Shown: in pieces, positions 1 through 11,345 of the stretch
Layout of the letters: each line of letters begins with the position of its first letter
Numbering within the stretch: position 1 is the stretch's first letter
Assembly: GCA_001600055.1 (NCBI GenBank)
Contig: BCIV01000013.1
Coordinates: 434,001-498,000, forward strand
Source: Filobasidium wieringae
Lineage: Eukaryota; Basidiomycota; Tremellomycetes; Filobasidiales; Filobasidiaceae
Length of the DNA stretch: 64,000 nucleotides
Reading direction: 5' to 3'
Program-made: the position numbers and the translations under genes
Notes under the pieces: model-generated
Databases searched by the model: none
What the model saw: only the letters and a program-made list of their open reading frames with translations
What the model was told of the DNA's origin: nothing

Positions 1-1840
1 TACAGAAGAAGAGAAGCAAGACTTTCTCCACCGAAGTTTGACTTCCCAGTCCGTACCAGAGATGTTGGCCCAACGAAATCCCAGCATAGATGGCGAGCCT
101 TCTTTGACGCCGTTAGATGCACAATTAAGTGTAGAAATTGCTCGGCTAGGAGATTTGCTGGTCCGACTGGATGAGCAGGATCGTATCCTAGACAGGATGA
201 TTCGAGCAGCCGAACTCACAGGGAAGGAGAGTGAATTGTACCTTCTAAGCCGATCCCAAAGCGACTTGAGAAGAGAACTTCGTGCGACTCGGTTTCGGAA
301 GCTACAATATGAACAACAGGAGATTGACTACCGATTGGACCCTCAACGCACCAAGCTGTCCATACCGAGCGCGACAATCTTGGCCGAAGAAGCTGGAAAG
401 CAGATTGTCCGATATGTTGTCGAGATACAGCAATATTCTATGGAAGGAGATTTCCTACAGGCTTGGGTCGTGGCCAAGAGATACAACGAGTTCTGGGATC
501 TACAACACGCACTCAAGGCGTCTCCTGTGGTCGGGCGGGAACTCAAGGCGCGCGGCCTGGATGTCCCGTCCAAAAAGCTTTTACCGAAGTTGACAGATAG
601 CTTTGTTGAAGGAAGAAGAGTGGCGTTACAGACCTATATGCAGGTCAGTAAGATCGAACAATCGAGCCGCTATATATTCTGATAGTTCTCCATGTTCAGG
701 GACTTTTACACATGCCTTCCGCCTGTCAACATCCAGCTCTTAAAGCGTTCCTTTCACATAGTCGAGTTGCACTATCTGGTCCAGACAGAACATCGAAGCC
801 AAAATCAGTCTCTCGATCGACTTCGCTTACGGTGCAACAAGACCTAGGAGCTCAGTCAAGCATCGTGAAGTCCCTCTACCATCAAGTTACGTCTTCGTTG
901 GACGATATTTTCCTCAAACCGTCAATGATTGACGTGATGGCAGAAAAACTGAACCGACAAGCGGTCGATATATTCGAAGCTTGGGATGCAGGAGTTACGC
1001 AAATCGGTCACTATGGTTTGGAGTTGGGCAGCCAGGTATTAAGTCCTTATGCGCTTCGTGCTCTGCGAAGTCCATCGTTACAAAACGAAGCATTCGAGAG
1101 CCCCGCATTCCCCTTCCCATCGACAGACTCCCGTGCAGAGTCTGCGCCGCAGCCAGCTGCTCAGCAACCTTCAGCTCAACCTCAGGCGATCGTGGAGGAG
1201 ACAGGGTTTACGACACCGATTACCGATTTTCTTGTCGAAGTATTTGGTCTGAAAAATGGCGACTGGCTAAGGAAGCAAGCGCTAGTCATCGTCATGCAGC
1301 AATTACTAGGTAGTACAATCGAGAGGTAAGCACACTCCCGAGTCATGCCTCGACCTTTCCTGACCACTCGTTTCGATAGGAAAGTACGGGATGGGATCAA
1401 TTCGGCGACGTCTAAATCGGCCATTGAGAAATACTTGGAGTCGTTTAAAGATGGTTTATGGCCTGGAGGCAAGAAACGGCCCTCTTCGGCCGCACGTACG
1501 GAAGCGGAAAAGATCAGGTCCAAGATGAATGCAGGGAGAAAGATCCAGGCTTTGATTCCGGGTAAGCTCTTTCGGTCAACACAGTCACTAAAGGATGTAG
1601 CTGATAGTAGGAATATGATAGACGTCGCGGCGAATATGATCGGTCGGAGCAATGCGCAGAGAGCCGCGAGACAGGCATTTGGGGCTGCACAGATCAAGCT
1701 GTTGAACCTGGATATCATCCTGACGATTCTAGATGAGGTGAGTACAATATTATCGGCCTGGTATGCGTCATCAAATCTGATGTCGTTTTGCCATGCAGAT
1801 ATTTGCGGCGATGTTCCCCGAAGCCGAAGAAGGGAACTAG
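1..1840 (+). CDS. Mdm1-like sorting nexin, C-terminal part (PX and Nexin_C), 5' end outside window
   Basis: The frame is already open at base 2, so the gene starts left of the window. The first exon carries a PX domain: the strand with KRYNEFWDLQHAL, then a basic patch PSKKLLPKL, then exon 2 with LKAFLSHS, the usual end of a PX domain. The last exons give a Nexin_C domain (KYLESFKDGLWP; LNLDIILTILDE). Exons end at 643, 1325, 1561 and 1737; the last starts at 1799 and stops at 1840. A PX followed by Nexin_C is the layout of Mdm1/SNX13/SNX14 proteins, which bind phosphoinositides and tether the ER to the vacuole; the PXA and RGS domains expected upstream cannot be seen here. The intron at 1562-1600 is only 39 nt and stop-free in frame. 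The family call is firm, the exact orthologue less so. Confidence 0.85.
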
Positions 1841-2051
1841 ACTTCTGGGCTACACGAGAGTTGTTTCCTCCTGTTGTTGTTGATCTGATGACTCTCTAGA
1901 ACGATTGTGTCTTGTAGTCTTGCGCTTATACCCTGAATATAATTTACACCACTGTACATACAATCCCGTGGAGGTGGGTATGATACAAATCTGACTGCAC
2001 CAATCAAAGTTGATGAAGGCGAAGGACGTCTTCGGCCTGAATAAGGCAAGC

Positions 2052-2507
2052 TTAGTCCCATGCTCTCTTGGCACGTTCTCTCTGGGACTGCAGAGCAAAC
2101 GTCGCATCAGCTACCATACGATAAGATGTGTCGATGTTTGTGACTCACCTTCCTGCTGTCCTTTTGCATGACTTTGACAGCGAGCTGCTCATTCGTTCCT
2201 AAAGCCCTCTCCTTCATCTTCTCATTCTTCTTCTTCTTCTTTGAACTCGCACCTCTTCCTCCCTTGGTGTTCTTGGCCACTGCATCAGCAGGAATGGCAG
2301 GAAGGCGAGCGTTCTTCACGGAAGCTTTTGTGAGGGCTTTGGCATCCGTGGTCTGTCCTTTTGATTGACGCTCAGCAAGGGCGGCAAGTTTTGCTTGGAT
2401 GGTTTCACCGTTGGAGGTGTCTTGTTGCGTTGCTGGATATCAGGTTGAGGGTTAGGTGGTTGGCCACGACATTGAACGTAACCTACTCGGGACTTACCAC
2501 TGCTCAT
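2052..2507 (-). CDS. small Lys-rich protein of unknown function
   Basis: Three exons (2507-2498, 2432-2149, 2087-2052) join in phase to give about 109 residues. Donors GTAAGT and GTGAGT and acceptors CAG support the joins. The protein begins MSSATQQDTSNG, has a predicted helix QAKLAALAERQ, a run of lysines near the middle (SSKKKKNEKMKERAL) and ends RERAKRAWD. The very basic composition suggests a nuclear or ribosome-associated protein, but I do not recognise the family. It lies tail to tail with the Mdm1-like gene, about 210 nt away. The coding call rests on phase-consistent splicing and protein-like composition. Confidence 0.6.
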
Positions 2508-2773
2508 GATTACAGTTGTATACCTTGATATACTAGATTCTGAGGAGCGCTGTGACGGTCTTCTACAAGCTTTGCAAGAATATGTTGACGATAATCGAAC
2601 ACAATAATATTAGGTGGCTGTTATTTCACGTGATGCAATCTATGACGCGGATCGCCGTCGCGCTGCTATGGACACTTTCTGACAACCGCAACTGGACTTT
2701 ATTCCGTCTAGAACCTATAGCACTTGGCTCAGTAACATCGAAAGAGACTGCTTCCAGCCAGAGTCCTACTATC

Positions 2774-4667
2774 ATGGGTGTACTCACCAGGCAACAACTT
2801 GAAGGGCTAAAGCTATACAAGTATTCCGGAGTTGACAAGTAAGCTTACCGGGAGGATGGCATACAAAAGTCGGGAGTCTGATATCCAACATTACGTCCAG
2901 GTCTCTCTTATCACAAACAGTATTGACTCCTTACTGGAACACTCTGGTTACTGCTTTCCCTAAGACTATTGCACCTAACACGGTATGTCGGGATAGAACG
3001 AAAAAGAACTCTTTGCAAGAGGTAGTAGCTAATCCTCCTGACCTCCTTGATATAGATCACCAGTATCGGTCTCGCATTCGTTATCATCAATGTCGCGACT
3101 CTCCTCTACTTTGATCCTCAATATGTTGGAAAACATCTCCCTTCCTGGGTCTACGTAACGTACGCCCGCTTACAATTCTGAGCGAATGGAGTTATTCACT
3201 AACCAAGCTACATCATCTTACAGCTTCGGAGTTGGACTTTTCTTGTATCAGTCCATGGATGCGATCGATGGTAAACAAGCAAGAAGGACCGGTATGGCGG
3301 GTCCTCTTGGAGAAATGTTTGATCACGGTATCGGTGAGTCAGATTCGCTAGTAGGCTGGTGGAGCTACTCTAATCTCTTCGCGAAACTCGAAAGATGCCA
3401 TCAACACCAGTGTTAGTATTTACGCCTGTGATGAGACAGGATCGAGCATTCTGAACACCTTATGAACGATACAGCTCGAAGTCATCCTTTGTATGGCTGC
3501 TTTTGGAAAGACTCGATCGTGGTGGACCGTCGTTACCCAATTCACCAGCTTGGCTACTTTCTACCTATCTACGTAAGTCCCTCTCCAACAGGATTAGTGA
3601 CTTGAATCCGACTGAAGAAGTTCGCGATAGTTGGGAAGAATACCACACCGGTACTCTCTACTTGTCCGCCTTCTCCGGTCCGGTAGAAGGAATCATCTTG
3701 ATCTGTATCATCTACTTCATCACCGCTGCCAAGACGCCCGCATTCTGGCAAACCCCCATAATCGATTTCGTTACAAAGCTCGCATGGAGGGTGGATATGT
3801 TCATGTACAACACGGGAGCTAAACCAAAGGGGACTTTGACCATGATGGATTTCGCTCGGCCTTTCCACGCTTGGTTGAGTAAGCTGGCTTTCGTAGGGAA
3901 ATTGACTATTCTGGAAAGTTTCTTTTACTTTGGAATGATTGGGTTGTTGGGGAATATCGCCAATGCGTAGGTCTCATCAATAGTCGTTATTTCTGTTGTT
4001 TTGATTCTGACCAGCTCTATTCCTAGATACTACAACGTCATCCAGGCCAGGAGAAAGGCTAACAAGCCCGTTCTCGAGCCCCTCCTCGGGCTCCTTCCCT
4101 ACTTTTTCCACACGCTCTTGCTTGTCTCCTGGTTGGCCGGACCTAACGTCAACATCGTCCACAGCGAAAAGATCTTGTGGTTCTGCTTCTACTGGGGAGC
4201 GACGTTCTCGTACCAAGTCAGCCACCTTATTTTGGCTCATATCACCAAGAGCTCTTTCCCCTATTGGAACGGGATGATCATTTGGACCTTGATGGGTGCG
4301 ATCGATGCTAATCTGCCTCGACTTGGATTGTAAGCCTGTTTTCGAGAGATTGCATCAAGAGAGTGCTAAGCTGACTGAACGGACTTTTAGTGAGTCTTTG
4401 ATTCAGACCAACGATGTCAGGACTTGGTACTTTGTCGCTGGTTCCGCGATTTTGGCCATGGCCAACTACATACGTTTCGCCAAGGCTACTATCTGGCAAA
4501 TGTAAGGGCTGAGTCTTCTCCATATGATTGGAGTAGGAGCTGACTGTGGTCTCGGTTATAGCACGAATTATCTCGGGATTGCCTGTTTCACCGTTAGACA
4601 CAAGGACAATACTGGTCACTGGGTCGAGAACGACCAGGCGAAGGAGGAGAGGCAGAAAAAGGATTGA
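2774..4667 (+). CDS. EPT1: choline/ethanolamine phosphotransferase (CDP-alcohol phosphatidyltransferase)
   Basis: Makes phosphatidylcholine and/or phosphatidylethanolamine from diacylglycerol and a CDP-aminoalcohol, the last step of the Kennedy pathway, in the ER/Golgi membrane. The signature DG-x2-AR-x8-G-x3-D-x3-D is seen as [10 protein letters not shown] followed by [12 protein letters not shown], split by an intron after the second to last residue. The N-terminus ([15 protein letters not shown]) and several hydrophobic helices match Cpt1/Ept1. First exons are 2774-2838, 2901-2982 and one from 3056; the last ends KEERQKKD with stop at 4665-4667. Many short introns interrupt the gene. The sequence does not tell choline from ethanolamine preference, so the symbol stands for the family; Cpt1 is equally possible. 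Confidence 0.9.
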
Positions 4668-4910
4668 GGGGGTAGTGTTTGCATGGATGAGCAAGTGGGA
4701 GGTCGGTAAGTAAGTAAGAGAACAATAGATTTGGACTTTGTAGATGAACGAGGATTAGACACGATCAGGAATGATATGATATGCATTTGAGATCGTATGA
4801 TGCGTTTTGGAAGCTGATGTCACTTGAGCGAGGATTCAAGAGTTGAACATCTTGTTCCAACGTCTTTGCATGTTTCACTTCGTCCTCATCGAGAAACCCT
4901 GGCAGACATC

Positions 4911-6563
4911 ATGACTACTCCTCTATCGTTCACGATCCGGCCTCCAACTCGGCCCGGCTCTCCGTCAACAAACCCCTCATCACCTGCCTCGAGCGAGAGC
5001 AATGGCACGCATAACGATTCAGACCGATCCTCTCGTGCATCATCTTCCGTACCATCCGCACTTCCCTTCCGAATATCCACCGCACCCATCCGCCCTTCTC
5101 CCTTAGCTAGCAACAGTTTCTCCAGATCTTCAGCTCCCAACGGAAACAGGCGAACAGCTTTGCTCGCGGATGATGACGATGATGATGAGCAGGATGACCG
5201 TGCATACCGTTCGAGCAGGGATAAAGGAAAAGGCCGTTCTACAAGGGATCAAGCGATCACTGGGTTTAATGAAAGAGGAGTAGAGAATCTGATCCAAGAG
5301 AAAAAGGCTGGACCTATGGTCATCCAACCTCTACCTAATCGGGACTGGCGACAATCTTCTCACGCAAAGAACGCAAGGAGACCGACGTATATGCCTGAGG
5401 GGGGACAGCGGGAAGTTCGGCCTGAAGATCTGGTAGAGAGATCTGGAGACGATGTTGTTAGAGGAGGCTTACAGAGGGTAGAGCCCTCAGTTCAGGTCGA
5501 AAGTGGAGACGTGCCTGCTGCAGTAACAGAGGATGTGGATATGGTTGCTCGCAGTGGCAATATGGAACCTGCTGGTACAGCCGCTTCCGAGACCTTGGAG
5601 CAACAAGCTCTGAATGCTGTACTGGCGTCGGCAAATGAAGATACCTCAGCTCCTGATATGACCATCGACCTGCAATCCGACACCCTTAACCTTCTGGACC
5701 GTCCTCCACTTGACGAGTCCGATTCTTTCCGTCAAGACGTCCTGACTAGACCAGAAGAATCCACTATGGAAGACTATTCCGCTGTCCCCATTGAATCGTT
5801 CGGAGCAGCTCTACTTCGAGGAATGGGCTGGAACCCTGGCTCCGGACCGAACCCAAAAATCCATGAACCAAAACGAAGGCCGAATGGGTTAGGATTGGGA
5901 GCAAGCGAGAAGCCGGGTAGTAAGGAGAAGGGAGGGAAGGATGATCCAAGCATGAGCAGGGCAGAGAAGGACAAGAAGAGGAAGGAAGATAGGGCAACAA
6001 GGGGAGGAAGAGGTTATGTTCCCGTCGTTAAACGAGCGAGGGTTAGTCTTATACCAGGCTCGACTACCTCTGGCACTTTACTAACATACGGTTGTCGTCA
6101 CGAACAGGAGAATCAACTTGACGGACCAAATTCACAAGCTGAATCCTCTGCTTCCAGCGTGGTGGTTCGATCAAGACGGCCATCTCGCTCACCGAGCCCT
6201 CAAAGTGATGCATCAAGACGGAGACACAGGGATGAGCGCGACAGGTCAGTGACACGGTCTCGTCTACCTGGACGATCTGCCCCTGATCTGACTGACCATG
6301 TGCGTAACAGAGATGGATATAGCGATCGTCGAAATGGGAACGGCTCCGGTCGAGAACGAGAATCCGATTATCGTGGTGACCGCGAACGGGATCGCGTCGA
6401 TAGCAGAACCGATGGACGACGAGACGACCGATATAGAGAAGACCGAGAACGCAATAAGGGTAGTTCTTATAGAAAAGAGGATGATCGGTACGGAAGGGAC
6501 AGATCATCGAAGTATGATTCTGGAAGGGATAGAGATAGAGGGGATTACGATCGTAGACGATAG
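4911..6563 (+). CDS. SPP2: Spp2/GPKOW-type G-patch splicing factor
   Basis: Spp2 activates the DEAH helicase Prp2 in the spliceosome before the first catalytic step. The first in-frame ATG gives MTTPLSFTIRP. A short conserved block (AITGFNERGVENL, then PMVIQPLPNRDWR) is followed at about residue 315 by the G-patch (IESFGAALLRGMGWNPGSG). After GRGYVPVVKR comes a long tail rich in Arg, Asp and Ser (RS/RD repeats). Two introns, 6042-6107 and 6245-6310, have GTTAGT and GTCAGT donors and CAG acceptors; both are 66 nt, divisible by three and stop-free, so splicing leaves about 506 aa and retention a longer protein. No KOW domain of the GPKOW type is clear. Yeast Spp2 is much shorter (185 aa). Confidence 0.85.
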   Translation: MTTPLSFTIRPPTRPGSPSTNPSSPASSESNGTHNDSDRSSRASSSVPSALPFRISTAPIRPSPLASNSFSRSSAPNGNRRTALLADDDDDDEQDDRAYRSSRDKGKGRSTRDQAITGFNERGVENLIQEKKAGPMVIQPLPNRDWRQSSHAKNARRPTYMPEGGQREVRPEDLVERSGDDVVRGGLQRVEPSVQVESGDVPAAVTEDVDMVARSGNMEPAGTAASETLEQQALNAVLASANEDTSAPDMTIDLQSDTLNLLDRPPLDESDSFRQDVLTRPEESTMEDYSAVPIESFGAALLRGMGWNPGSGPNPKIHEPKRRPNGLGLGASEKPGSKEKGGKDDPSMSRAEKDKKRKEDRATRGGRGYVPVVKRARVSLIPGSTTSGTLLTYGCRHEQENQLDGPNSQAESSASSVVVRSRRPSRSPSPQSDASRRRHRDERDRSVTRSRLPGRSAPDLTDHVRNRDGYSDRRNGNGSGRERESDYRGDRERDRVDSRTDGRRDDRYREDRERNKGSSYRKEDDRYGRDRSSKYDSGRDRDRGDYDRRR

Positions 6564-6659
6564 AAAATGTCCTAAAGCTTGTGGATCGAAGCAAGAAACC
6601 TGTATGTATCTCGATGACAAATGGGTCAGAGCACGGGCATATAAAGCCTTGGGAAGAAT

Positions 6660-7072
6660 CAAACCAGCTCCTGGTACATGCGAATGCCTGAGTGGGTTGC
6701 CGCACCTTCGAGTTCACCCGCGCCAGACTCTTTAACTCCCGTCCCGCCAAAATACCGTCTACGCTGATAACGACTGCACCTCTCAGTCCTCTGAGACCAA
6801 TGGCAACCGCCCTTCCAATCTGCCGAGCTCGGTTGTAAGCGTTTGATATCGCACTCACAGGTAGATCCGAGACAAGGAAAGGGTTGTTCTTACGTTTGTC
6901 GATGTTGGGTTCGAAGACGTTGGAAAAAGCCCTGACAACAGAATGAGGGAGCATTCTGGCAAGCACTCGTAGTAGAAAACCCCGAAGAAGGGGAAGGGAA
7001 AGGAACGAGCGGAGTGATGTTGCATGTCACGTTCATGCGTATACTTCCATCAAACTTCTCAACATTTGTCAT
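6660..7072 (-). CDS. possible small protein of unknown function, 3' end unresolved
   Basis: A tentative two-exon reading starts at the ATG at 7072 (MTNVEKFDG) and splices by a GTATAC donor to a frame that reads LARMLPHSVVRAFSN and, further on, ARQIGRAVAIGLRGLRGAV. The second frame has protein-like composition with a hydrophobic/Arg helix pattern. It stays open far into the antisense of the SPP2 3' end, so the true stop or splice cannot be placed; the end given is only where the plausible sequence fades. I do not recognise the family. A chance open frame is a real alternative. Confidence 0.25.
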
Positions 7073-8725
7073 ACTGAAGAAGCAAAATCTGGTATCAACA
7101 GAGTCCTAATGAGGGAGAACCTGGTGATCTGTAACTCCTGCTACACTAAGAAACAAATCTGCATGTCCATACAGATGGTGTTGACCATGTTGTAGGCATC
7201 TCTTACTATGTTCATAGAATTGGTCCCTTGCTTGTACTGTTTGGATTCAAGTATCCTCATGATATGATCAGCTTGTTTATAGAATGAAACCATCTGATGC
7301 CTTTCAATCCATGGTAGTCGTGACGCTGTTTGATTCACGAGCAAAAGTGTTAGCATTTTTCATCCTCCTTCGTTAGAATCCAATGACGCTGAATGCTCTC
7401 TGTGGATTGGGGAAGTGAAGAATGTTGAGTAATCTACATGTTTTTGTAGAGATGAGGGATGCGCTGATAGTGAGGATCGTGCTCGTTCCGGCCCTTTGGT
7501 GTAGAGCTGAATGGGCGATAGTCTCGAGAGACTTACATTTCTGGTCATGTGGCTCACTGTGGTACGCCTGATAAATTTTAACGAATCCTTTAGAGGTCAG
7601 TTGACCTGTATAAAGGTTTGACCCGGCGTCATCAATCGGTGGCAAAGCACAAATTGGTTGAGTTCTACTCGTATGCGCGTTAGCAAAGCTGGCGCCTTGT
7701 CAGGAACATAGATACCATATACCATTTCCTATTGATCGGAACAGCCCTTTGGACTACTAATGCAGTGCCATCCATCTACATTGACATCAGCTACGATTCT
7801 CTGGAAGTGTTGGCGCGAACCTTGCCCATGGAATCAGGCGGGATACCCGCTTTTGGACCTTTCCTCCTGTACGCCGGAATAATGAACATACACTGTCATC
7901 AAAAAAGAGTAAACCTCTATACCGCTTGTGTAAGGCTCTGAACGATTACTTTGATGTGGCTTCACCAGCTCGCGTCGACCGTTGCTCATACACCGCTGCC
8001 AACCATCCACCATAAATCGGCGCGCAATCGGCTCGCCGCATCTCGACTTGCCCAGGGATAAGTACAGAAACTTGGCGCTACCAAACTCAGCGAACGATAT
8101 GGAACGATATCGCCTTGAGCTATATGACCCGATCGCTCTTCATCGTAACGCTCATCAGGTAGACATCGCGCATAGGGTATATCAGGGGTAGAGGTCGGCT
8201 TCGAGCGGGAATTGAACCTTTCCTGCATCTCTTGCTCAGCAGTCCTCGGCTACCTTATCCCGTACTACTGACTGACGCTATTGCTCGGTCCGAATCGCTT
8301 AGAGGAGAGGTCGCTAGTGAAGAACGAGCGGTGGGACGACACGGTATCGTTTGGTGAGGGGTCCCTGGGTCGATTCTCACAGTCACCCGTGCACAACCGT
8401 ACGAGGTCAGAGAATGAACCCTTCACACTCGCAGGATTCATATCTATGTAAGCCAATGTCGACAGCTTCGGCTCGCGGATACATATGCGCGCAAATAGTA
8501 GGAGGAAACTAGAAAAGCTGGGTTGAAACATTGGTCGATCATGTAAATAACATTTACAGCTGAAACAGGACCGTAAAACTGTGATCCATGTGGCGCGTAA
8601 ATCGAAATGATCATCGAAATCCCATCCGTCTTCTAACAAAATGGTAATACGAAGGATACATCGATTATACAACAAGCCTTACTCCGATACGATCCCAAAA
8701 CGACACGATTAGAGGTGTGACGTTC
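7073..8725. other. gene-poor interval, no supported gene
   Basis: About 1.65 kb between the doubtful small ORF and the RPL7 3' end. Several short minus-strand ORFs start with ATG (for example 7356 down to 7141, 71 aa), but none has recognisable motifs or joins to a longer frame. A stretch near 8200-8250 shows weak tRNA-like boxes without a foldable cloverleaf. The RPL7 3' untranslated region should lie at the right edge. Confidence 0.5.
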
Positions 8726-10053
8726 TTAAACCATTCGGTGCAAGAGCTGGGAGATGTTGTCTCCTCGGTTACCACAGTCACCTCCCTCGACGAAGTTGGT
8801 GAACTTTCGGTCAGCCCATCCACCTAAGAACACACAGAGGGTCAGTCTAACGATTCCAAGATGGATCAAGGTAATAATGGCATACCGTTGGGGTTGGAGA
8901 GCTTGAAAGGGTACAAGAAGGTGGTGGCAGCCTTGAAGTTGGGTCCGCAAGTAGCGAGCTCGTGAACCAAGTCCTCGATACAGACGAGACCGTGCTTGCC
9001 CAAAGCCTTCTCAATGACAGAGTTGTCGTTGATGGGGATTCGCTGACCGTTGATCTTGGCGTATCCTCGCTTGTAGAGAAGAGCCTTGATGGCCTTGAGG
9101 TTGGGCTCACTATATCCGTTTGGCAATTGACAAACAAGATCGAACCCGGTTTGAAGAGGATCGAGCCAAACGAATTTTGGAAAAAGAGGTTGTCGAAGAT
9201 GTAATCAGCTCTCTGCCCCACCATGACAGTGGGACCGAACGACTACTCACCCGTAGGTGATGTATGGTTCGACGAGACGAAGCATCTGTTGGGTAGCCTT
9301 GGTGACCCTGACGAAGACTCCGTTGTTGATCTGCAACAATCGGAGGAGCTGGAGGATCTTTCGGGGCTTGGGGGCGATCTTGGAGATACTGTAGAGAGGA
9401 AGGGTTTGCCGTTAGATTTATCTCCCTTCATCTAGGAGACAGCTTCGCGACTCACCCCTTGATCCTGATGACGAAGTATACCTTGGACTCGGCAGGGACG
9501 TAGAAGTCACCAGTCTTCCTGGCCTCCCTCTTCAACCTGATCTCCTCCTTCTCCTTGTTAAGGTACTCCTTAACGTACTGGTCGGCACGCTTGAAGATGA
9601 CCTTTCGCTGAGCCTGACGCTTCTGCTCGCGAGGAAGAGCAAGGAATGGAAAACAATATTTAGTTAGCAACCGAGACAAGGATGGGGAGGCGAGCAAGTT
9701 ATCGAGAAGTAGGGTAAAGTCAGTCCCGAAAGATGGTTAATTTACGGGCAGCATTGTCCTCCATCCGTGAGGACGGGACTAGCCGTCATAGGCTCAAGAG
9801 CGAGCCTGGTGCTTGCATCATTCTGCAGATGGTTGTTGAAGAATTGTGGATTGCGAAGATCGTGCCATTCCACGTTCTTCTTCAGGAGAGAAACTTGCTC
9901 GGCCTCTATAGGATACGGGAGACTGACCTTTTGGGCCTCGGCAGCCTTGGCCAACTTCTCCTCCCTGGTCTTCTCATTGACCCTCCTCTTCTTCAACAAG
10001 GTCTCGGGGACGGCGACCTGTTCGGCGGTGGGGGTGGTGGTAGAAACGGCCAT
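8726..10053 (-). CDS. RPL7: 60S ribosomal protein L7 (uL30)
   Basis: Large-subunit cytosolic ribosomal protein. Five exons read [12 protein letters not shown]..., then the basic N-terminal helix, [80 protein letters not shown] and the C-terminal [20 protein letters not shown], all standard for eukaryotic uL30. Exon 1 is 10053-9928; later junctions fall near 9456, 9250 and 9118. Intron 1 (about 300 nt) is much longer than the others, as is usual for the first intron of a ribosomal protein gene; I looked for a C/D snoRNA inside and found no convincing box pair. The gene is divergent from RPP1 across a 447 nt shared promoter. Confidence 0.96.
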
Positions 10054-10500
10054 CTTGAAGTCGAATATGTCGAGGTGGAGAAGGGTGGGAGGAGGGGCGT
10101 GTGAGGTGGATGCAACAGGAGGTTGTTGATCGAGATGATAATGAGAGGTCGGGTGCGAGCGGTGGATCCTGCACAGAGGAGCGTAAAACTTGACAAAGGG
10201 CGAACAGTCTCAGGTCGATCACCAGGTCGAACCGGGCACTCGCTAGGTCGGAGATAGACTTTGAGCGCGCTTCTAGCTTGGACGCGTTCCTCTCCTCACA
10301 CGCTGAACCCTCTCCCAAGCGCAATTCCACCCTCTGCGTAGCAACTCGCTCTCTCTCACGTGACCCTCGCTCCTCCCCTTGCGTCTCTCTCCCTCTCTGG
10401 TCCCCTTGCAAACAGGTCGACTTCCCATCATCTACGATCTCGCCGTCTTCCCTATCAAGACAACACCCGTAGACTCGTTCTTAGACCTTATCCTTTCAAG
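10054..10500. promoter_or_regulatory. shared divergent promoter of RPL7 and RPP1
   Basis: This 447 nt stretch separates the start codons of two divergent ribosomal protein genes. It is pyrimidine-rich on the RPP1 side. It holds a perfect palindrome TCACGTGA at 10356-10363, an E-box of the type bound by bHLH factors such as Cbf1 in fungi. Co-regulation of two 60S proteins from one interval is an inference from the layout. Confidence 0.6.
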
Positions 10501-11156
10501 ATGGTGAGAGCTCCTCGTTGCCTTTGTTTCGCCCGGAAACGACATGACTGACTTTTCCCCCTTGTCAATTACCCGTGATTTCTGTCCGTTTGGTCAAATC
10601 CTCAATTCTGGCTGGATATGAACTATCGCTCTTTTCCTTGGGGAAACGATTTGGCAATGATAGTCTAACACTGCCGAGCTTGCCGCTACCTACGCCGCTC
10701 TGATTTTGGCCGACGAGGGTGTTGAGATCACCGTACGTTTATCACCTTCACGAAAGTGTCTTCTGTAATCCTCAACTCAACTCCCGTTTTCCCAACTCGC
10801 ACAGGCCGACAAGATCACCGCCATCACCTCCGCCGCTTCCGTCGAGGTTGAGCCCATCTGGGCTTCTCTCTTGGCCAAGGCCCTCGAGGGTAAGGACGTC
10901 AAGTCCATGCTTTCCAACATTGGTGCTGGTGGTGGTGCCCCCGCCGCCGCTGCCGGTGGTGCTCCCGCTGCTGCCGCTGGTGGTGCCGCTGAGCCCGCTG
11001 CTGAGGAGAAGAAGGAGGAGGCCAAGGAGGGTGAGTCGACAGTCTCGTCCCCTTCGATAGAAATGATATCAGCTTTACTGACCGTTCTTTCGTTTGACTT
11101 TTCTTTCCTCATCAACAGAGTCTGACGACGACATGGGATTCGGACTTTTCGACTAA
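10501..11156 (+). CDS. RPP1: 60S acidic ribosomal stalk protein P1
   Basis: Part of the ribosomal stalk that recruits translation factors. Four exons: 10501-10503 (only the ATG), 10664-10732, 10805-11030 and 11119-11156, giving 111 aa. The protein reads [18 protein letters not shown], then an Ala/Gly hinge (GAPAAAAGG repeated), an acidic stretch and the invariant tail [11 protein letters not shown]. The start ATG is cut off alone in exon 1, with the GTGAGA donor directly after it. The N-terminus and the SDD(D)MGFGLFD tail mark P1/P2 proteins; the N-terminal helix favours P1 over P2. Confidence 0.95.
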
Positions 11157-11345
11157 ACCCTTTCGCCCCTTTACTATCTTTCTTCAAAAAGCAATCGACT
11201 CGCTCGCGGTATCAATCGTTTACTCGTCAATCTTCTAGCCGTCTTGTAATTCTGTTTTAGGATGATTAGAGGAAACATGGGTTTATGATGATATGGGTTT
11301 CGTCATGCAATGAGCGTATAGACAGTACAAGATCTATCGCTCAGC

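Noticed and set aside
6298..6735. 145-codon plus-strand open frame
   Set aside because: It overlaps the RS/RD-rich tail of SPP2 in another frame and shows only its mirrored low complexity.
8175..8260. tRNA-like A and B boxes on the minus strand (TAGCCGAGGACTG and GGTTCAATTCC)
   Set aside because: No T stem or acceptor stem can be paired, so at best a decayed tRNA copy or chance.
9742..9927. Reading through RPL7 intron 1 (62 more codons)
   Set aside because: The GTCAGT donor and the required uL30 sequence of the next exon show that it is an intron.
9640..9927. Possible C/D snoRNA in the long first intron of RPL7
   Set aside because: An ATGATG-like box and a CTGA occur, but spacing and terminal stem are not convincing.
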